64,000 nt of DNA from Pelobates cultripes (lineage: Eukaryota > Chordata > Amphibia > Anura > Pelobatidae). The translations under genes were made by a program, and so were the position numbers. Below the pieces are notes generated by a model, which was not told where the DNA came from, did not search any database, and was given only the letters and a program-made list of their open reading frames with translations. Positions 43,695 to 55,877 of this stretch are shown piece by piece. Position 1 is the stretch's first letter. Each line of letters starts with the position of its first letter. The stretch spans positions 320,472,336 through 320,536,335 of the forward strand of contig OW240916.1 of the NCBI GenBank assembly GCA_933207985.1, written 5' to 3'.

Positions 43695-46224
43695 TAGTGA
43701 TGCACCGAACGGTTCGCTGGCGAATAGTTCCCGGCAAACATAGCATGTTCGCGTTCGCCACGGCGGGCGAACATATGCGCGGTTCGATCCGCCCCCTATT
43801 CGTCATCATTGAGTAAACTTTGACCTGTACCTCACAGTCAGCAGACACATTCCAGCCAATTAGCAGCACACCCTCCCTAGCAGACCCTCCCACCTACTGG
43901 ACAGCATCCATTTTAGATTAATTCTCAAGCTGCATGCTTAGTGAGAAGAGGAAAAGTGTAGCTGCTATTGATTTGATAGGGAAATGGATAGCTAGGTTAG
44001 TGTATACAGTGTCCACTACAGTCCTGAAGGACTCATCTGATCTCTGCTGTAAGGACAGCTACCCAAAAAGCCCTTTTTACGGCTATAACATCAGTCTGCT
44101 TTTTTTTTTTTTTTCTGTGTAATGTAATTGCAGTTGCCTGCCAGCTTCTGTGTCAGGCTCACAGTGGATACTGTGCCCACTTGCCCAGTGCCACCACTCA
44201 CTCACTGGTGTCACAATAGTGTGCATTTAAAAAAACAAAAAACTTTTTTCACTGTTATAGATTGAATAGCAGTTAGTTGTCTCCAAGCGTCTGTGTGTCA
44301 GGCCTACAACGTGTACTCTGCCAACCTCTGCCAGTTCACAGTGCCACTTATATCTGGTGTCACAATAGCTTGCATTTAAAAACAAAACTTTTTTCACTGT
44401 TATAGATTGAATAGCAGTTAGTTGTCTCAAAGCGGGTGTGTCAGCCCTACAGCGTGTCCTCTGCCAGTTCACAGTGCCACTCATATCTGGTGTCACAGTA
44501 GCTTGCACGCATAGTACCACTAATCGAAAAAAAAATGACAGGCAGAGACAGGCCACCCCTACACTGCGCATTGGGTAAACCTGCTGACGGCTGCCAAGCA
44601 TGGAATGCGTGGCTCTGCAGAGGAGTTGGTGACACCGCCACGACTTGCAGGCAGGCCTGCTGCCACCTCCTCTACTCCTCCTACTCCATCCTCTTCCATA
44701 ACCTCCTCGGCTGAGTCCTCTTCTTCTGCTGCGTCTTGCTCCACATCAACGGATAGGGGACGTAACAGGGATTAAACTGATAAGAATAGTACTACTTAAC
44801 ACACCACTCCTATCTGGTGGCACATTAGATTGCACGCGCAGTGCCCCAAATTTGAAGTAGAAGGACCGACCAAGCATCTTTTTCCATCTCCCAGTTCCTA
44901 AAATCGATGCCATATACACGTCCCCTGATAGGGGACGTAACAGGGATTAAACTGATAGGAATAATACTACTTAACACACCTTATAATAACGCAGAGAGAG
45001 GCAACGCAGAGAGAGGAGTCTGAAGAAGAAGAGTCAGAGGAGGAAGGTGGCTTTGAGGAGGTGGAAGACCAAACACAGCAGGCGTCCCAGGGGGCTTGTT
45101 GTCACCTTTTGGGGACCCTTGGTGTTGTACGTGGCTGGGTGGAGGAAGAGACCTTCAATGACATCAGTGAGGACAAGGAACGGGACATGGCTAGCTTGGT
45201 ATCCAACCTTGTGCAAATGGGGAGTTTGCGGTTGTGCAAATGGACTGTTTGCGGTTGTTTGCGGTGCGTTAAACGGAGAGTTTGGTCTGTCACTGTGAAG
45301 CGGGCGTAACCCTTACACTACCTGATCGATACAACATCATACAGTAGGTCCCCCCCTCATTATTTTTATGGCCCCCACCCACTGCTCACGGGTGGGGGCG
45401 GGTGGGAGGACAGTAGGTTTCCCCCCCATTGAGATTTATGGCCCCCACCCACCATGCAGGGGTGGGGGCCGGGGGGGAGGGCAGTAGGTCCCCCTTATCC
45501 TTATTTACTGAATATTCCCCTGTATAACAATGTTTGGCATTTAGTGAATATTCCCTATTCTGCTCTGTCAGTGTGTATCAGGTATCCTTAGGATAGGTGT
45601 CAATCCATATCTGCCAAGTGACCCTATGTAGGGGGAACAGTCCCTATTCTGCTCTGTGTCAGTGTGTATCAGGGATCCTTAGGATAGGTGTCAATCCATA
45701 TCTGCCAAGTGACCCTATGTAGGGGGAACAGTCCCTATTCTGCTCTGTCAGTGTGTATCAGGGATCCTTAGGATAGGTGTCAATCCATATCTGCCAACTG
45801 ACCCTATGTAGGGGGAACAGTCCCTATTCTGCTCTGTGTTAGTGTGTATCAGGGTCTCTGAGGACAGGTGTGAATCCATATGTCAAGTTGTCAATATGTC
45901 ATATGTCAGGTGTCAATCCATATCCATTGTGATTTAGGAATGTTAGGTGATTTATGCCCTTTATGGATTAAGACCAGACTCTGCGTAAACTGTGTAATTT
46001 TCCATGGGAGTTTTGCCATGGATCCCCCTCCAGCATGCCACAGTCCAGGTGTTAGTCCCCTTGAAACAACTTTTCCATCACTATTGTGGCCAGAAAGAGT
46101 CCCTGTGTGTTTTAAAATTCGCCTGCCCATTGAAGTCTATGGCGGTTCGCCGGTTCGCGAACATTTGTGGAAGTTTCTCTTTCGCCGTTCGCGAACCGAA
46201 AATTTCGTGTTCGCGACATCACTA
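43695..46224. mobile_element. hAT element, 2530 bp, TAGTGATG termini
   Basis: TAGTGATG at the left and its perfect complement CATCACTA at the right are flanked by 8-bp duplications TTCAAGAG (43687-43694) and TTCGAGAG (46225-46232), seven of eight matching. Both ends are rich in GTTCGC/GCGAAC. The interior holds an acidic coding remnant (about 45000-45300, QQASQGACCHLLGTLGVV) and Ser-rich sequence near 44650-44750. No hAT catalytic domain was recognised, so it is non-autonomous. Confidence 0.85.
45540..45890. repeat. Tandem repeat of about 90 bp inside the hAT element
   Basis: Three and a half units of CTATTCTGCTCTGTGTCAGT then ATCCTTAGGATAGGTGTCAA and CTGACCCTATGTAGGGGGAA, nearly identical to each other. 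Confidence 0.88.
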
Positions 46225-47465
46225 TTCGAGAGTACCTAATCCCTAACTATGAGCAGGAGGCATTGCAAACCTAACTATTCAGTGTGTGGACCTAACTTTT
46301 TATTCTTTCTCATAAAGGGATTACTTACTAAACAGCTCATTGAGCGGAAATTAAAAAATTAATGTCCTTGTTCAAGTAAAGTAGCCAAAATGTGATTTTT
46401 ATACCTGAGATAGAGATGTTCTTTTAATCAACTATGTTATCCTAAATTTGAAAGCTTGTTTTTCAGTTTGTCAGATAACCCAGACAATCTAGTAAATGAA
46501 CCCCTGACTGATGAATGTGCCCCAAAACCCTTAGGGTTTTTTTTTTTTTTTGCAATCCATGCCATTTTTATATTATTGGAAGTACCTGAGTTACCAGGAC
46601 ATTGTGGGGTCTGTGAGATGACTTTGTCCCACCCCCCCTCCCTGAAAATATGCCCTCATTGAGATTATCGCCACTAACTTATGTTCGGGAAGTTTCCCCG
46701 AACAGAGATTCGCAGGATTCCATGCCATAGTGAACTGGTCTATATTCGAGGAATTCCACAAAATGTAGACCTGCTTTCTTGCACTTGCCTGCTACTTTTT
46801 ATTCCCCGAAAATTAAGACCTCCCCCAAAAATAAGGCCTGGAGTGTTTTTTTTGTTGTTGTTGTTGTTGTTGTTTTGAGGTGGGAAGGGGGCATTAGAGG
46901 TAGGATGCAGGGGGCATTAGTGGTAGGAAGGGGGCATTAGACTTTTTTTTTTTTTCATATAAATTCTTTTATTCAATTTCTTACATAAATACAAATATCA
47001 GCACAAAACCACAAGTCACATGACATCTTTAGACCATCAAAACATTCACAATAGACAAACAAATTACACTATTATCTGCGGGATCGGGCTAGTATAAGAA
47101 TATGTCTTAGCCCAGGACTCTTACTCTTCAGACATTACCAGATCTAATAGGTATCTGTTTAATTTATATAGTAAGTTCTATTTTATTAACCCATCTTTGC
47201 CATAGATCTCTTCTTTTTGGGGAATTCAAATACGGTATACTTGGGTCTCTTTCCATCCTCATCTGAAGGATGATTTGATCTTTAATGGCATCCCAATAAA
47301 CTACTTGATTAGATTTCCAGTTCCGTGCAAGAACAATTTTAAATGCAACAAGACAATGAATTATAAAACAACTATTTATATATGACATGTTCGGCCAATG
47401 CATGTGTAACAAGACTACCTCTGGTTTCTTTTCTAATTCTATTCCAGTATTATCTCTAATAAATC

Positions 47466-47951
47466 CTATAGTCTCTTAATAGAGGTCTGAATGTTTGAAC
47501 AACTCCACCAAATGTGGAGAAATGATCCCTCCTCTTTATCACATCTCCAACATCTAGAGGTAACTCCAGGATACATCTGAGATAGCTTGCTAGGAACTAA
47601 ATACCATCTATACATAACCTTGTAATAAGTTTCTAATAAATTTAAACATTGAGCCTGTCGACGAGTATTATTTATGGCTTTACACCAATCTTCTTGTTCT
47701 AAGGAACACTTCAAATCTTTTTCCCATTTAGTCTTCTGGGGGAAATTAGCTACCTCAATAGTATTTCTAGTTATCTCTATTGCTTTAGCTAAAACTTTCG
47801 GTATATTCTGATTTGAAAATATGCGTTTTATTATATGCGCTTTTCCAGAATCTTTATTAAGATGTTTCTGCAGAAAATATTTAAGCCTCAAGTATGTAAA
47901 TAGCTCTCGTTGAGGAAGATGGTATTTTTGTACTATAATATCAAAAGGCAA
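47466..47951 (-). pseudogene. L1 ORF2 C-terminal cysteine-rich region
   Basis: It contains PGVTSRCWRCDKEEGSFLHI and WWSC, the Cys-rich motif near the C-terminus of L1 ORF2. A stop separates it from the preceding piece. A final fragment at 47164-47412 (WDAIKDQIILQ, RRDLWQRWVNK) completes the tail. Confidence 0.85.
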
Positions 47952-47994
47952 TATTTTACCTGAGTTTAATATCTGTGAAACTTTATTTATTCCT

Positions 47995-48957
47995 TTAGAT
48001 TTCTAAAGATAAGTCTTTCATATTAGCTTCTATTATCCTTAAATTTGCCGTATCCATAATTTCATATTTGAGGCCTGTTTTCTTTTTAATTTCCTCCCAG
48101 ACAGGCAACATTTGGGCCCATATAATATTATTTTTGATATCTATCCCTATACTATCTAGAGTTTTCGTATTCCATAGCAAGCCTTCTGGATTTTTTAGTC
48201 TCAGATCTTCCATTTCAATACTAAACAAGCTTTCTTCTTGAACTGTCCCCGTCTGGGACCTATACATATGATTGATCACATTTGCCCAGTATATAACTCT
48301 TATATTAGGAAAGTTTAATCCACCTTCCTTAATTTTTAATGATAGAATATTTCTATTTATTCTGTTTTTCTTACCCTTATTAATGAAATTTTCAAAATTG
48401 TTTTGTAATTGCGTCAACCATATGTCTGGAATCCTAAGTGGAATCATCTGAAATAAGTAACTCCATTTAGGAATAATATAGGAATTGATAACGTTAATGC
48501 GACCCCACCAGGTAATCTGCATATTTCTCCACTCTTTAAGTAATAAATTTGTACTTTTTAATAGATTTAGAAAATTTTCTTCCACCATCCTCTCTATATT
48601 TTTAGTAACCAGTATTCCTAAGCAATTAAATTTCTGAAGTGCCCATGTAAATGCATATTGATTACTAATTTCCTCTCTTAACTTCTTATCTAGTTCAATA
48701 CTCCTCACAACTGTTTTTTCATTATTTAATTTATAATTTGCCAATTGGCTATACACTCTAACTTCCTCCATCAGATAGTTCAAAGAACTAGCTGGTTCAG
48801 TAATTGACAAGAGGATATCGTCCGCATAGAGACTTATTTTAAATTCTCTATCTCTTATTCTATATCCTTTTATATCTACATTTTTCCTAATATTTTCCGC
48901 TAAGGGCTCTATTGAAAGAACATATAGTAATGGCGAAAGTGGACATCCTTGTCTCAC
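47995..48957 (-). pseudogene. L1 ORF2 reverse transcriptase, YADD and thumb
   Basis: 320 codons starting at RQGCPLSPLLYVLSIEPLA with the catalytic SLYADDILL motif about 45 residues in, then the thumb and connection region. It is intact over nearly 1 kb, but cut from the upstream half by one base. Confidence 0.9.
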
Positions 48958-49284
48958 CCATTGTTTACTGATACCCAGTCTGAACAGATATTTGGGCCTA
49001 CTATTCTAGTTGAAGGATTTTTATATAAAGCCATAATTCCTCTTAACAACCAGCCTTCTATTCCATATGCTTCTAAAGTTAATTCTAAAAACTTCCAATT
49101 TAACCTATCGAAGGCTTTTTCTGCATCAACTGCTAAGGTCATGAGAGGAATATGTTTCTTATTAGCATTATCAATGATATCTAGGATTCTTCTTGAATTA
49201 GAGCCTACCCATCTATCTGGAATAAAACCTATTTGATCATTGTGAATAAGCTTATTAATGATACTCTTAAGGCGGGGGGGTGGG
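48954..49284 (-). pseudogene. L1 ORF2 reverse transcriptase, palm region part 1
   Basis: The minus strand reads NDQIGFIPDRWVGSNSRRIL and LAVDAEKAFDRLNWKFL, holding the first catalytic Asp of the L1 reverse transcriptase. The frame runs into TGA just before RQGCPLSPLL. One missing G at about 48957 explains the frameshift. Confidence 0.88.
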
Positions 49285-49293
49285 GGGGGCATT

Positions 49294-49333
49294 AGACTTA
49301 ATCAAGCCCATTATAATGGGCTTGATTAAGTCT
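49294..49333. repeat. 40-bp perfect palindrome beside the L1 insertion site
   Basis: AGACTTAATCAAGCCCATTA is followed immediately by its exact reverse complement. It overlaps the right copy of the L1 target duplication by six bases. It could extrude as a cruciform. Confidence 0.95.
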
Positions 49334-51337
49334 GTGTGTATGGGAGATCGGGAATTATCTTCACAGGGAGTTTCTGTTTAGCTAGTTGGAAAGATACAGC
49401 ACCTGAAAGGCACCGCTACATCCTTGGGAAAGTTTATCACATTTACATATCAACTAGTCTTCAAAGGAGTCTCTATCTAGGAAAACACACCTTAGGTTAG
49501 AGGCAAGGGGATGGCTGGGAGAGTTAACACTAAAAATAATAGGATAGACAACACTTTGGGCCTTGGGAAAGTAAATCACACTTACATATCAAGTGAGCTG
49601 AGGAATTGGCTATTTACAACATGGGAACCAATTCCTTTAAAAATAGAAGATACTGACATCACATTAGACTAGGTTGGTAAGACACACACGCTGCACATAA
49701 CATCTCACAGCACATACACAATGTAGCAGATATTAGATAGATGGAATGTGTGAGTGTTATGAATGTATTGTAACTCTGTAATACTATAACTCTGTAACAT
49801 TCTTCTTCTGTAATATTTAACTGGGCAGATTCTAAGTAAAGTTTTCTCTCTGGTAAGAACTATGGTGTTGGCTGTTTATTTGTAATATCGGGTAGAATAC
49901 CTTAGTAGAGCTAGTCATATATTTATATGGACAAAGGGGATAAAGATATATGTAAGTTCTTGGAAGAGGTGACACAGGGATATTACATTCACTATTAATA
50001 CACAACGCAGAGTGGATTTCTCTCAAAAGGATACAAATTGGAAGTATTGGTGGTGAGATAAGAATTATAGGAAGGGGGGATTAGGCATTTGAGGTAGGTA
50101 CAGAGGAACAATAATACAAAGTGTCGGTAGAGTGTACAAAATTGTATCTTGCTGTTTTTAATAAAAAGAAAATGTAAAGTAACCCTTTTAGTGCTGGTCA
50201 GTTTTATTGCTGTGATCACTCTGATCAGTAGTTGTTCAGAATTTTTGATGTGTATGTGTATATATATATATACGCTCTCTCTTTCTCACTCACTCACACA
50301 CACACTTCCACATTCTTGCACACACTAACATTATTTTCTTTATTGTTCCCTACCTTTGGGAGCTGGTGTGGGTGCTCTCCCTGGGGTCCAGTGGGGATCT
50401 TCTCTTGGGAGCTCAATCTTCCTGCTCCTCACACGAGCGGTTTAGTGATGCCAGTGCCGGAATGACTTCATATTCACTACAGAGGGCGCACATGAGGGAG
50501 CAGTGAGGACCAGGAAGACTGAGCTCCCTCACTGCCACCAGGGTCCTCTCCTTTCCACCCTGGTAAATTTTAGCAGAGTAGGCACCTGCAATGTAAGGAG
50601 AGCAGGTGCCTACTCTGCCTTAGTAAGCATGTCTCAAACTTGCGGCTCGCTGGGCCGCAAAGATATTCATTGTGGGCCGCGAGCTTGACATGCTTTGGTC
50701 TAACGCGTTTCAGAAGATTAAGAGCAAGTATTTCATAGTCAGTGATTTCAAACAATGTGCTGGGTAGGTTACCAAGGTACACGGTGTAAGACCATTGTTT
50801 GTGACCTGGAACTTTGTATCTAAGGTGCAATTTGGAAAAAGCAAGTTAAACTCCCGACACTTGTGACACTTAATACTCATTATGTGATAATGTTTAGAGG
50901 GTCTGAAACAAAGCAAGACATTCTGGTATCACTAAGATTGCTCAAATATTCCATTTAAGTCATTGTTAACCGTAGCATATTCTCATTCATTGACTGTATG
51001 GGTGACCCAAACAAATGTCCGTGTTTGTACAAAATACACTTATTTAGATTTTATTTGTCTTAAATTATGATGCAAATGTAAATATTTGATGTGAAATGTA
51101 AGCCGTATTTGTCTTGCACAACATGATATATAATAAGTGTTGGTGTGCGTTATGAGAGAGGTAAATTATGGTGGAACATACATATAGTCACATTCTAGGG
51201 TTTGTTTTTGTTCAGAACTTGGACCATTGTCTCCGGTGTAAAGCGGTTAATGTATCAGATGTGATTTATGAAACGTGATGTTAATCAGGTTTTCGAGGTG
51301 ACTCACACAATGTAATCTGTTCAGTCTAGCTCAGGTA
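49334..51337. other. Intergenic stretch upstream of the Nudix gene
   Basis: The segment 49700-50000 looks like an old LTR end but has no clear termini. A repeat starting CTTGCGGCTCGCTGGGCCGC lies at about 50639-50690. TA and CA microsatellites lie at 50255-50310. No exon was recognised and no strong core promoter was seen directly ahead of 51338. Confidence 0.4.
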
Positions 51338-52165
51338 ATGGAGGCGGCAAAGCGTGTTCTGGTCTATCTGAAGAAGAATTCTGTGATCCAGCGTGCCAAG
51401 TTTGCCCAGAGTATAACCGGATACTATTCTGGAGCCCACGAGAGGAAGGTGCTTGTACACTGTGGCCTTGACCATAACAAGTTCGTTATATCGGATCGGC
51501 CATTCAGCAAGTCTTGCAGAGTTGAGCTTCGGAGATGCTCATCCCAGGCCACAGCACATCCCGAGGAAGCCCAAGGTAGGGAAATTGGAGTAGCCATCTC
51601 TGTGCTATTACAATCCGCCAACCAAAGGGTTCTGCTAATTAGGAGGTCCAAGACTCTTAGTGTCTTCCCTAATGCCTGGTTTCCTCCAGGAGGTCATCTT
51701 GAGATCGGAGAGCAGTTGTTTGAAGCTGGACGCCGGGAGCTTGAGGAGGAAACCAACTTACAGGTTCCTTCTGGGAATGTTTCATGGAGTGTGCTGGGGC
51801 TTTGGGAGTCTTTCTATCCTCCAGCACTAACCCAGGGAATGCCTCAATTCCACCATATTGTAATGTTTCTTCTGGTTCATTCCATCGAGACACATCAGCA
51901 GTTGCACAAAAAGTTGCGTCTGAATGAGCTGGAGGTGAGTGCGTGCCTATGGATGGATCCCTGTCTAGCAGGACAAATTGTTGGAGAGAAGGATCTGTCT
52001 ATCTTGCCTTCCACGGTCAGCATCACTGAAGTAAAAGCTGGAGTTTGGAGCCAGAGATGTCTGGACCTAGGAGCAGTTCTGAGCACGGAGCTGGTTGGCT
52101 CTGAAGTTGAACGTTTTTTCAGTGGTACGAAGTACGCCCTGGGACTGTGGCTGAATACCCTCTGA
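51338..52165 (+). CDS. nudt17: NUDT17-like Nudix hydrolase, uninterrupted ORF
   Basis: 275 residues from an ATG (TAATGGAGG context) with no introns. The N-terminal part (VHCGLDHNKFVISDRPFS) and the C-terminal FFSGTKYALGLWL match the NUDT17 family along its length. The Nudix box spans residues 119-141: GHLEIGE, then REL at 133-135 and EEE at 136-138. The Glu residues that coordinate Mg2+ are present, but the usual Gly is Asn140. Nudix enzymes hydrolyse nucleoside diphosphate derivatives. NUDT17's substrate is not well established. Human NUDT17 has several exons and 328 residues, so this intronless copy is either a retrocopy or a gene that lost its introns. An A-rich tract lies about 70 bp past the stop. 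No frameshift or internal stop was found. Confidence 0.85.
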   Translation: MEAAKRVLVYLKKNSVIQRAKFAQSITGYYSGAHERKVLVHCGLDHNKFVISDRPFSKSCRVELRRCSSQATAHPEEAQGREIGVAISVLLQSANQRVLLIRRSKTLSVFPNAWFPPGGHLEIGEQLFEAGRRELEEETNLQVPSGNVSWSVLGLWESFYPPALTQGMPQFHHIVMFLLVHSIETHQQLHKKLRLNELEVSACLWMDPCLAGQIVGEKDLSILPSTVSITEVKAGVWSQRCLDLGAVLSTELVGSEVERFFSGTKYALGLWLNTL

Positions 52166-53033
52166 GGAGATAGTGCATGAACCTGGAATGTCTCAGTGGT
52201 AGGAGGGCTAATTTATAGTGTGTTATGCTTACATTAAAAAAGCAAAAAAACTGAGCACACACAGTTGCAAGCAAAAGTTTGAGCACTCCTGACAAATTTA
52301 CAAGTTTTGTTGTATTTCTAAGTATTAGGACGGATTTTAATTTTAAGGTGAAAATAGCCCAACTGCAAAATGTCTGCACATTGGCTATGCTTTCCCTCAG
52401 CTACTCGGGGATTAAATTTGAAATTCACTTACTTTCACTTTTCATACTTACTTTATTAATTAAAAATGTTCGACCCTACACATTTATGTCACGTTTTATG
52501 CTGTTACTATTTAATTGCTAAATGCAATCTATTGAAAGTCCCCAATTTAGTGCACTCTGTCAGGCACGTCTTCCAGTAGTTCCTGTAGCCATGTTGCTTG
52601 CTGGGGCTAGGTCATACTGTTCCTGTCCTCTGTCTCTTATTTCCTGTGTATATTCTATACTGCCAGAAAAGCATCATATAAATTCTAAGTGTCTACTGAG
52701 TGTATATTTCTTTATTTGCTATGAATATTACCCTGTTAGATTAAATTGTTCTCTTGATAAAAATCTTAAAAAGCGAGTGAAAGATTGAATTTTGGAAATT
52801 GTAATTTGTCTGAATACCTGTCACCTCACCCTCCCTGGCCCTGTACATTGTGCCATATTCTGATTTCTGTCCCAATACTCTTTAGTACGTTTCTTGATTC
52901 CTTGTGTATATTCTACTATTGGCCTTGGCTTTGTTACTGACCCTGCGTTCATCTTTAACCCTTTCCTGTGTAATTTAATTTCCATCTCCCTGACTCTGGC
53001 TAGATACTGTTTTCGCTGTCTGTTACCCTGACC
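52166..53033. other. Downstream of the Nudix gene, nothing recognised
   Basis: ATTAAAAAAGCAAAAAAAC at about 52234-52252 may be a decayed poly(A) tail. The rest is AT-rich. Confidence 0.4.
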
Positions 53034-53110
53034 CAGGGCCAGTGCAAGGATTTTTGATGCCCTAGGCAAAAGTAAAGTTTGCCGCCCTCCCCATGTGACA
53101 TCACAATGCC
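53034..53110. mobile_element. hAT-like terminal fragment
   Basis: CAGGGCCAGTGCAAGG and CCCTAGGCAAAAG resemble the start of a common hAT family. No opposite end was found. Confidence 0.4.
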
Positions 53111-53169
53111 CCACCCATATGATCTGCCATGTTATCTAACGCCAGTGCTGCAGTGCCGCCGTGTTTACA

Positions 53170-53254
53170 TTAAAAGGCCTGCAGGGACAGGCTATAGAGA
53201 CCAGAACAACTACATTAAGCTGCAGTGGTTCTGGGGACTATAGTGTTTCTTTAA
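53170..53254. mobile_element. 85-bp TTAA miniature element remnant
   Basis: It lies between TTAA sites, with a left AGAGACCAGAACAACTAC block and a right GGGGACTATAGTGTTTCTTTAA. This looks like the two ends of the TTAA family with almost all of the interior deleted. Confidence 0.65.
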
Positions 53255-53484
53255 TGTGAGGTAAATTAGAGCTTAGTGCCACGAATAATATACTAGATTG
53301 CCTACTTACAACCAGATGAGGATGATGATGGGCTCTAGCTGCAGTCTGGCTCCAGTGGTCTGGTGTAGAACAGGCTCTCTGGAGGCTGTTTGTAACTGTG
53401 GTCACAAAAATCAATATTCTGGGATAACGGGAAGCAGCTCCATTTTTGGGGGGCCCTTTACACAGCTCAAGGTCTGGGTCAGAC

Positions 53485-53808
53485 ACATTACCGGGAGTAT
53501 TATTGCTGTGGAGCTCTGTTATACACTGACACATTACTGGGAGTATTATTGCTGTGGAGCTCTGTTATACACTCAGACACATTACTGGGAGTATTATTTC
53601 TGTGGATCTCTGTTATACACTCAGACACATTACTGGGAGTATTATTGCTGTGGAGCTCTGTTATACACTCAGACACATTACTGGGAGTATTATTGCTGTG
53701 GAGCTCTGTTATACACTCAGACACATTACTGGGAGTATTATTGCTGCGGAGCTCTGTTACTGGGAGTATTATTGCTGTGGAGCTCTGTTATACACTCAGA
53801 CACACCAA
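53485..53808. repeat. 48-bp tandem repeat, about six units
   Basis: Units of CATTACTGGGAGTATTATTG followed by CTGTGGAGCTCTGTTATACA repeat with exact 48-bp spacing (starts near 53532, 53580, 53628, 53676, 53724). One shortened unit lies at 53757. Because 48 is a multiple of three, frames stay open for up to 175 codons. These are not judged to be genes. Confidence 0.93.
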
Positions 53809-53869
53809 CAATACAGAGCTCCTAGAAAAGAGGGTCAGAGGTATTTGGTCACAAAGCAGTTTGTTGTGA

Positions 53870-55020
53870 CTTAATTTGTGTTAAGGGGGCTGTTTGTGCA
53901 AACTGCATATTTTTTGTGGGAATTGTATGTGAGCTATTTGACTCCTAAATTGTGATTTGTCTGAATTTTGGACATTTGGTGGTTCATGTGAACTCTGAAT
54001 CTCTGTATGGATAATTAACGAAACAAATGGACAAGCCGGTTTGATTGTTTTGTGATTTGAAGTTCTATCCCTGGTGCCAAAAACAGATGAACGATGGGAA
54101 AAAAATGTATGGCTTGGGGACAGGCACTAATTCTTGATTTTATTCACTTATTAATTGTTCTTGCATAGCAAGACCACTTAATGTTATCTCACATATATAT
54201 TCTTATTATAGCCAAATTTGCCACCCTAACTCCTCCCACAGTTTTTACACTACATAGACAAAAATTTACCAAAACGTGCAGATTGTTCCCGATCGGATTG
54301 CTATTACTTTGTGGAACGTTTCGCAGAATGGTTCACGGAATATCGTCGTTCTTGTGGTGAAATTTATCCCATAGGAATGAATGGCAAAGCTAGAGTGGGA
54401 GCTGGCAAAAGCTGAAAAATCAGGACATGATTTCTAAACTGCCACCGCTCCGTTATTTTCAGGCCCACCTACACAAATCTTATATCAAAACGTTCAGCTA
54501 TCCCTCCTGCCACTAAACATGTCAACGGCTAAGCCGTAGTCCTGATAATTTTCACAATATGACCATTTGTTTGCAACCAACGCCGTCCATTGACTTTCAT
54601 TGAAACTTCACTCTGCAAAGCTCAAATTTGAAGTGCAATTTCTAAACTGCGACTGTGCCTTCAGTTTTAATACTTCAGAGACATACTATGCATCAAAATG
54701 TAGGTCTGGGTCTTGTGATTCTCACAATATAAAGCTCTTCACTGTAGGAGTTATAGTTTTTAAGATACGACTGTTTGAAGATGGCAACCACCAAAATACT
54801 CTGACCTGTCAATGCTGCAGCAGCAAGTGATGTCATAGACAGGGCCTTTTGAACACCTGCTAATGTTTTTATAAATGTATGGTTTAATGTAACTGTGCAA
54901 CAACGTTGCAATTAAATGTGCTATATAAATGATAACAGTTACTCCGCCCACTCCAGTTGTAGACTACAGATGGAGGCAAGAACACTTCACACAATTTCCC
55001 CAGAAATTGTAACTTTTCTA
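53870..55020. other. Intergenic stretch, nothing recognised
   Basis: No repeats with clear ends or exons were found. Confidence 0.4.
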
Positions 55021-55021
55021 G

Positions 55022-55050
55022 TTATTATTATTATTATTATTATTATTATA
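55022..55050. repeat. (TTA)n microsatellite
   Basis: About nine TTA triplets directly left of the hAT miniature element at 55057. Confidence 0.95.
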
Positions 55051-55240
55051 AAGCGCTAGGGATGTGCATGGGAAACATATTTGGGACGGCATTCCTATCC
55101 TAACCTTACTCCAACAACTAACCCCACCCTCTCATGTTTTGCCACTTTTCAGAAATCCAAAGCACTTCGGCATTCAGATCTCTGCAATTCGGTTCGGCAT
55201 TCCGAAATTCTGCACTTTGGAAATTTGTCAGTTTGGCATG

Positions 55241-55539
55241 AGGTTTGAATGTTGTAATCGAAGTGAAACATAAATAAATAAACACAAGCAGAAATTTTCA
55301 ATCAAAATGTTTATTTAATAACTTTAGTGATACACCTTGGAGAATGGCCGTGGACCTTTATTATGGATTTCATAATTCCTATTAAACCATAACCATATGA
55401 ATAATAATAAACCATAGCTTTAAAACCAACATATTAAACCACTTTCCAAGGCTCTGCCCCCCTCCAAAGCCAGGAGCCATAACTATCTCTTCAACCAAAT
55501 CCACCAAATCCACCCGCCTGTGATGACCAGGAGGGCGAC
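55241..55539. other. Ngaro 3' region
   Basis: AT-rich non-coding end of the element. Split direct repeats are expected in this family but I could not confirm them by eye. CATGAGGTTTGA at 55237-55248 recurs in inverted orientation at 60812-60823. Confidence 0.5.
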
Positions 55540-55872
55540 TTATATCCCAACGCCACCGAGGTTCCGGGCTACCAAACTCGGTGGCCCCCCAACGCCCACG
55601 GCCATCTCCAACATGGATTGAATCTCCAAATTAAATATATCCAAACCAATATCCGACAAGTGAACTTCATCGCTCCTATAAAAGCCAGCGCAATTGCCCT
55701 CAATATCCCTGTGTCTATATGAGGTCATTCCCAGGGTTGGTAAAAAAATTTCCAACGCTCTATTTACTTTCCTACGTACCCTTTCCAATGGTTTTAAAAA
55801 ACTTACTTTTAACCAGCAATGCCTTGGGATAATCTCCGACCATATGAACCGAACATCTGGAAATATTTGTGT
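55540..55872 (-). pseudogene. Ngaro SGNH hydrolase, C-terminal part
   Basis: It continues the hydrolase after the solo LTR: IFPDVRFIWSEIIPRHCW, then VNRALEIFLPTLGM, and the block V catalytic pair in SDEVHLSDIGLDIF (Asp and His of DxxH). The hydrolase was whole until the LTR inserted. Confidence 0.8.
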
Positions 55873-55877
55873 TATGC

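Larger units (their letters stand above)
46945..49284 (-). mobile_element. 5'-truncated L1 retrotransposon
   Basis: The minus-strand element is flanked by GGGGGCATTAGACTT at 46930-46944 and 49285-49299 (15-bp duplication), with an A-tail (T-run at about 46943-46955) at its 3' end. It keeps the C-terminal two thirds of ORF2, from the middle of the reverse transcriptase. Everything 5' of that is missing, as in typical incomplete reverse transcription. Confidence 0.92.

Noticed and set aside
44227..44601. 124-codon minus-strand frame
   Set aside because: It arises from duplicated CACTGTTATAGATTGAATAG units inside the hAT element.
53298..53825. 175-codon frame
   Set aside because: It is open only because the 48-bp repeat length is divisible by three. 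It has no domain or splice context.
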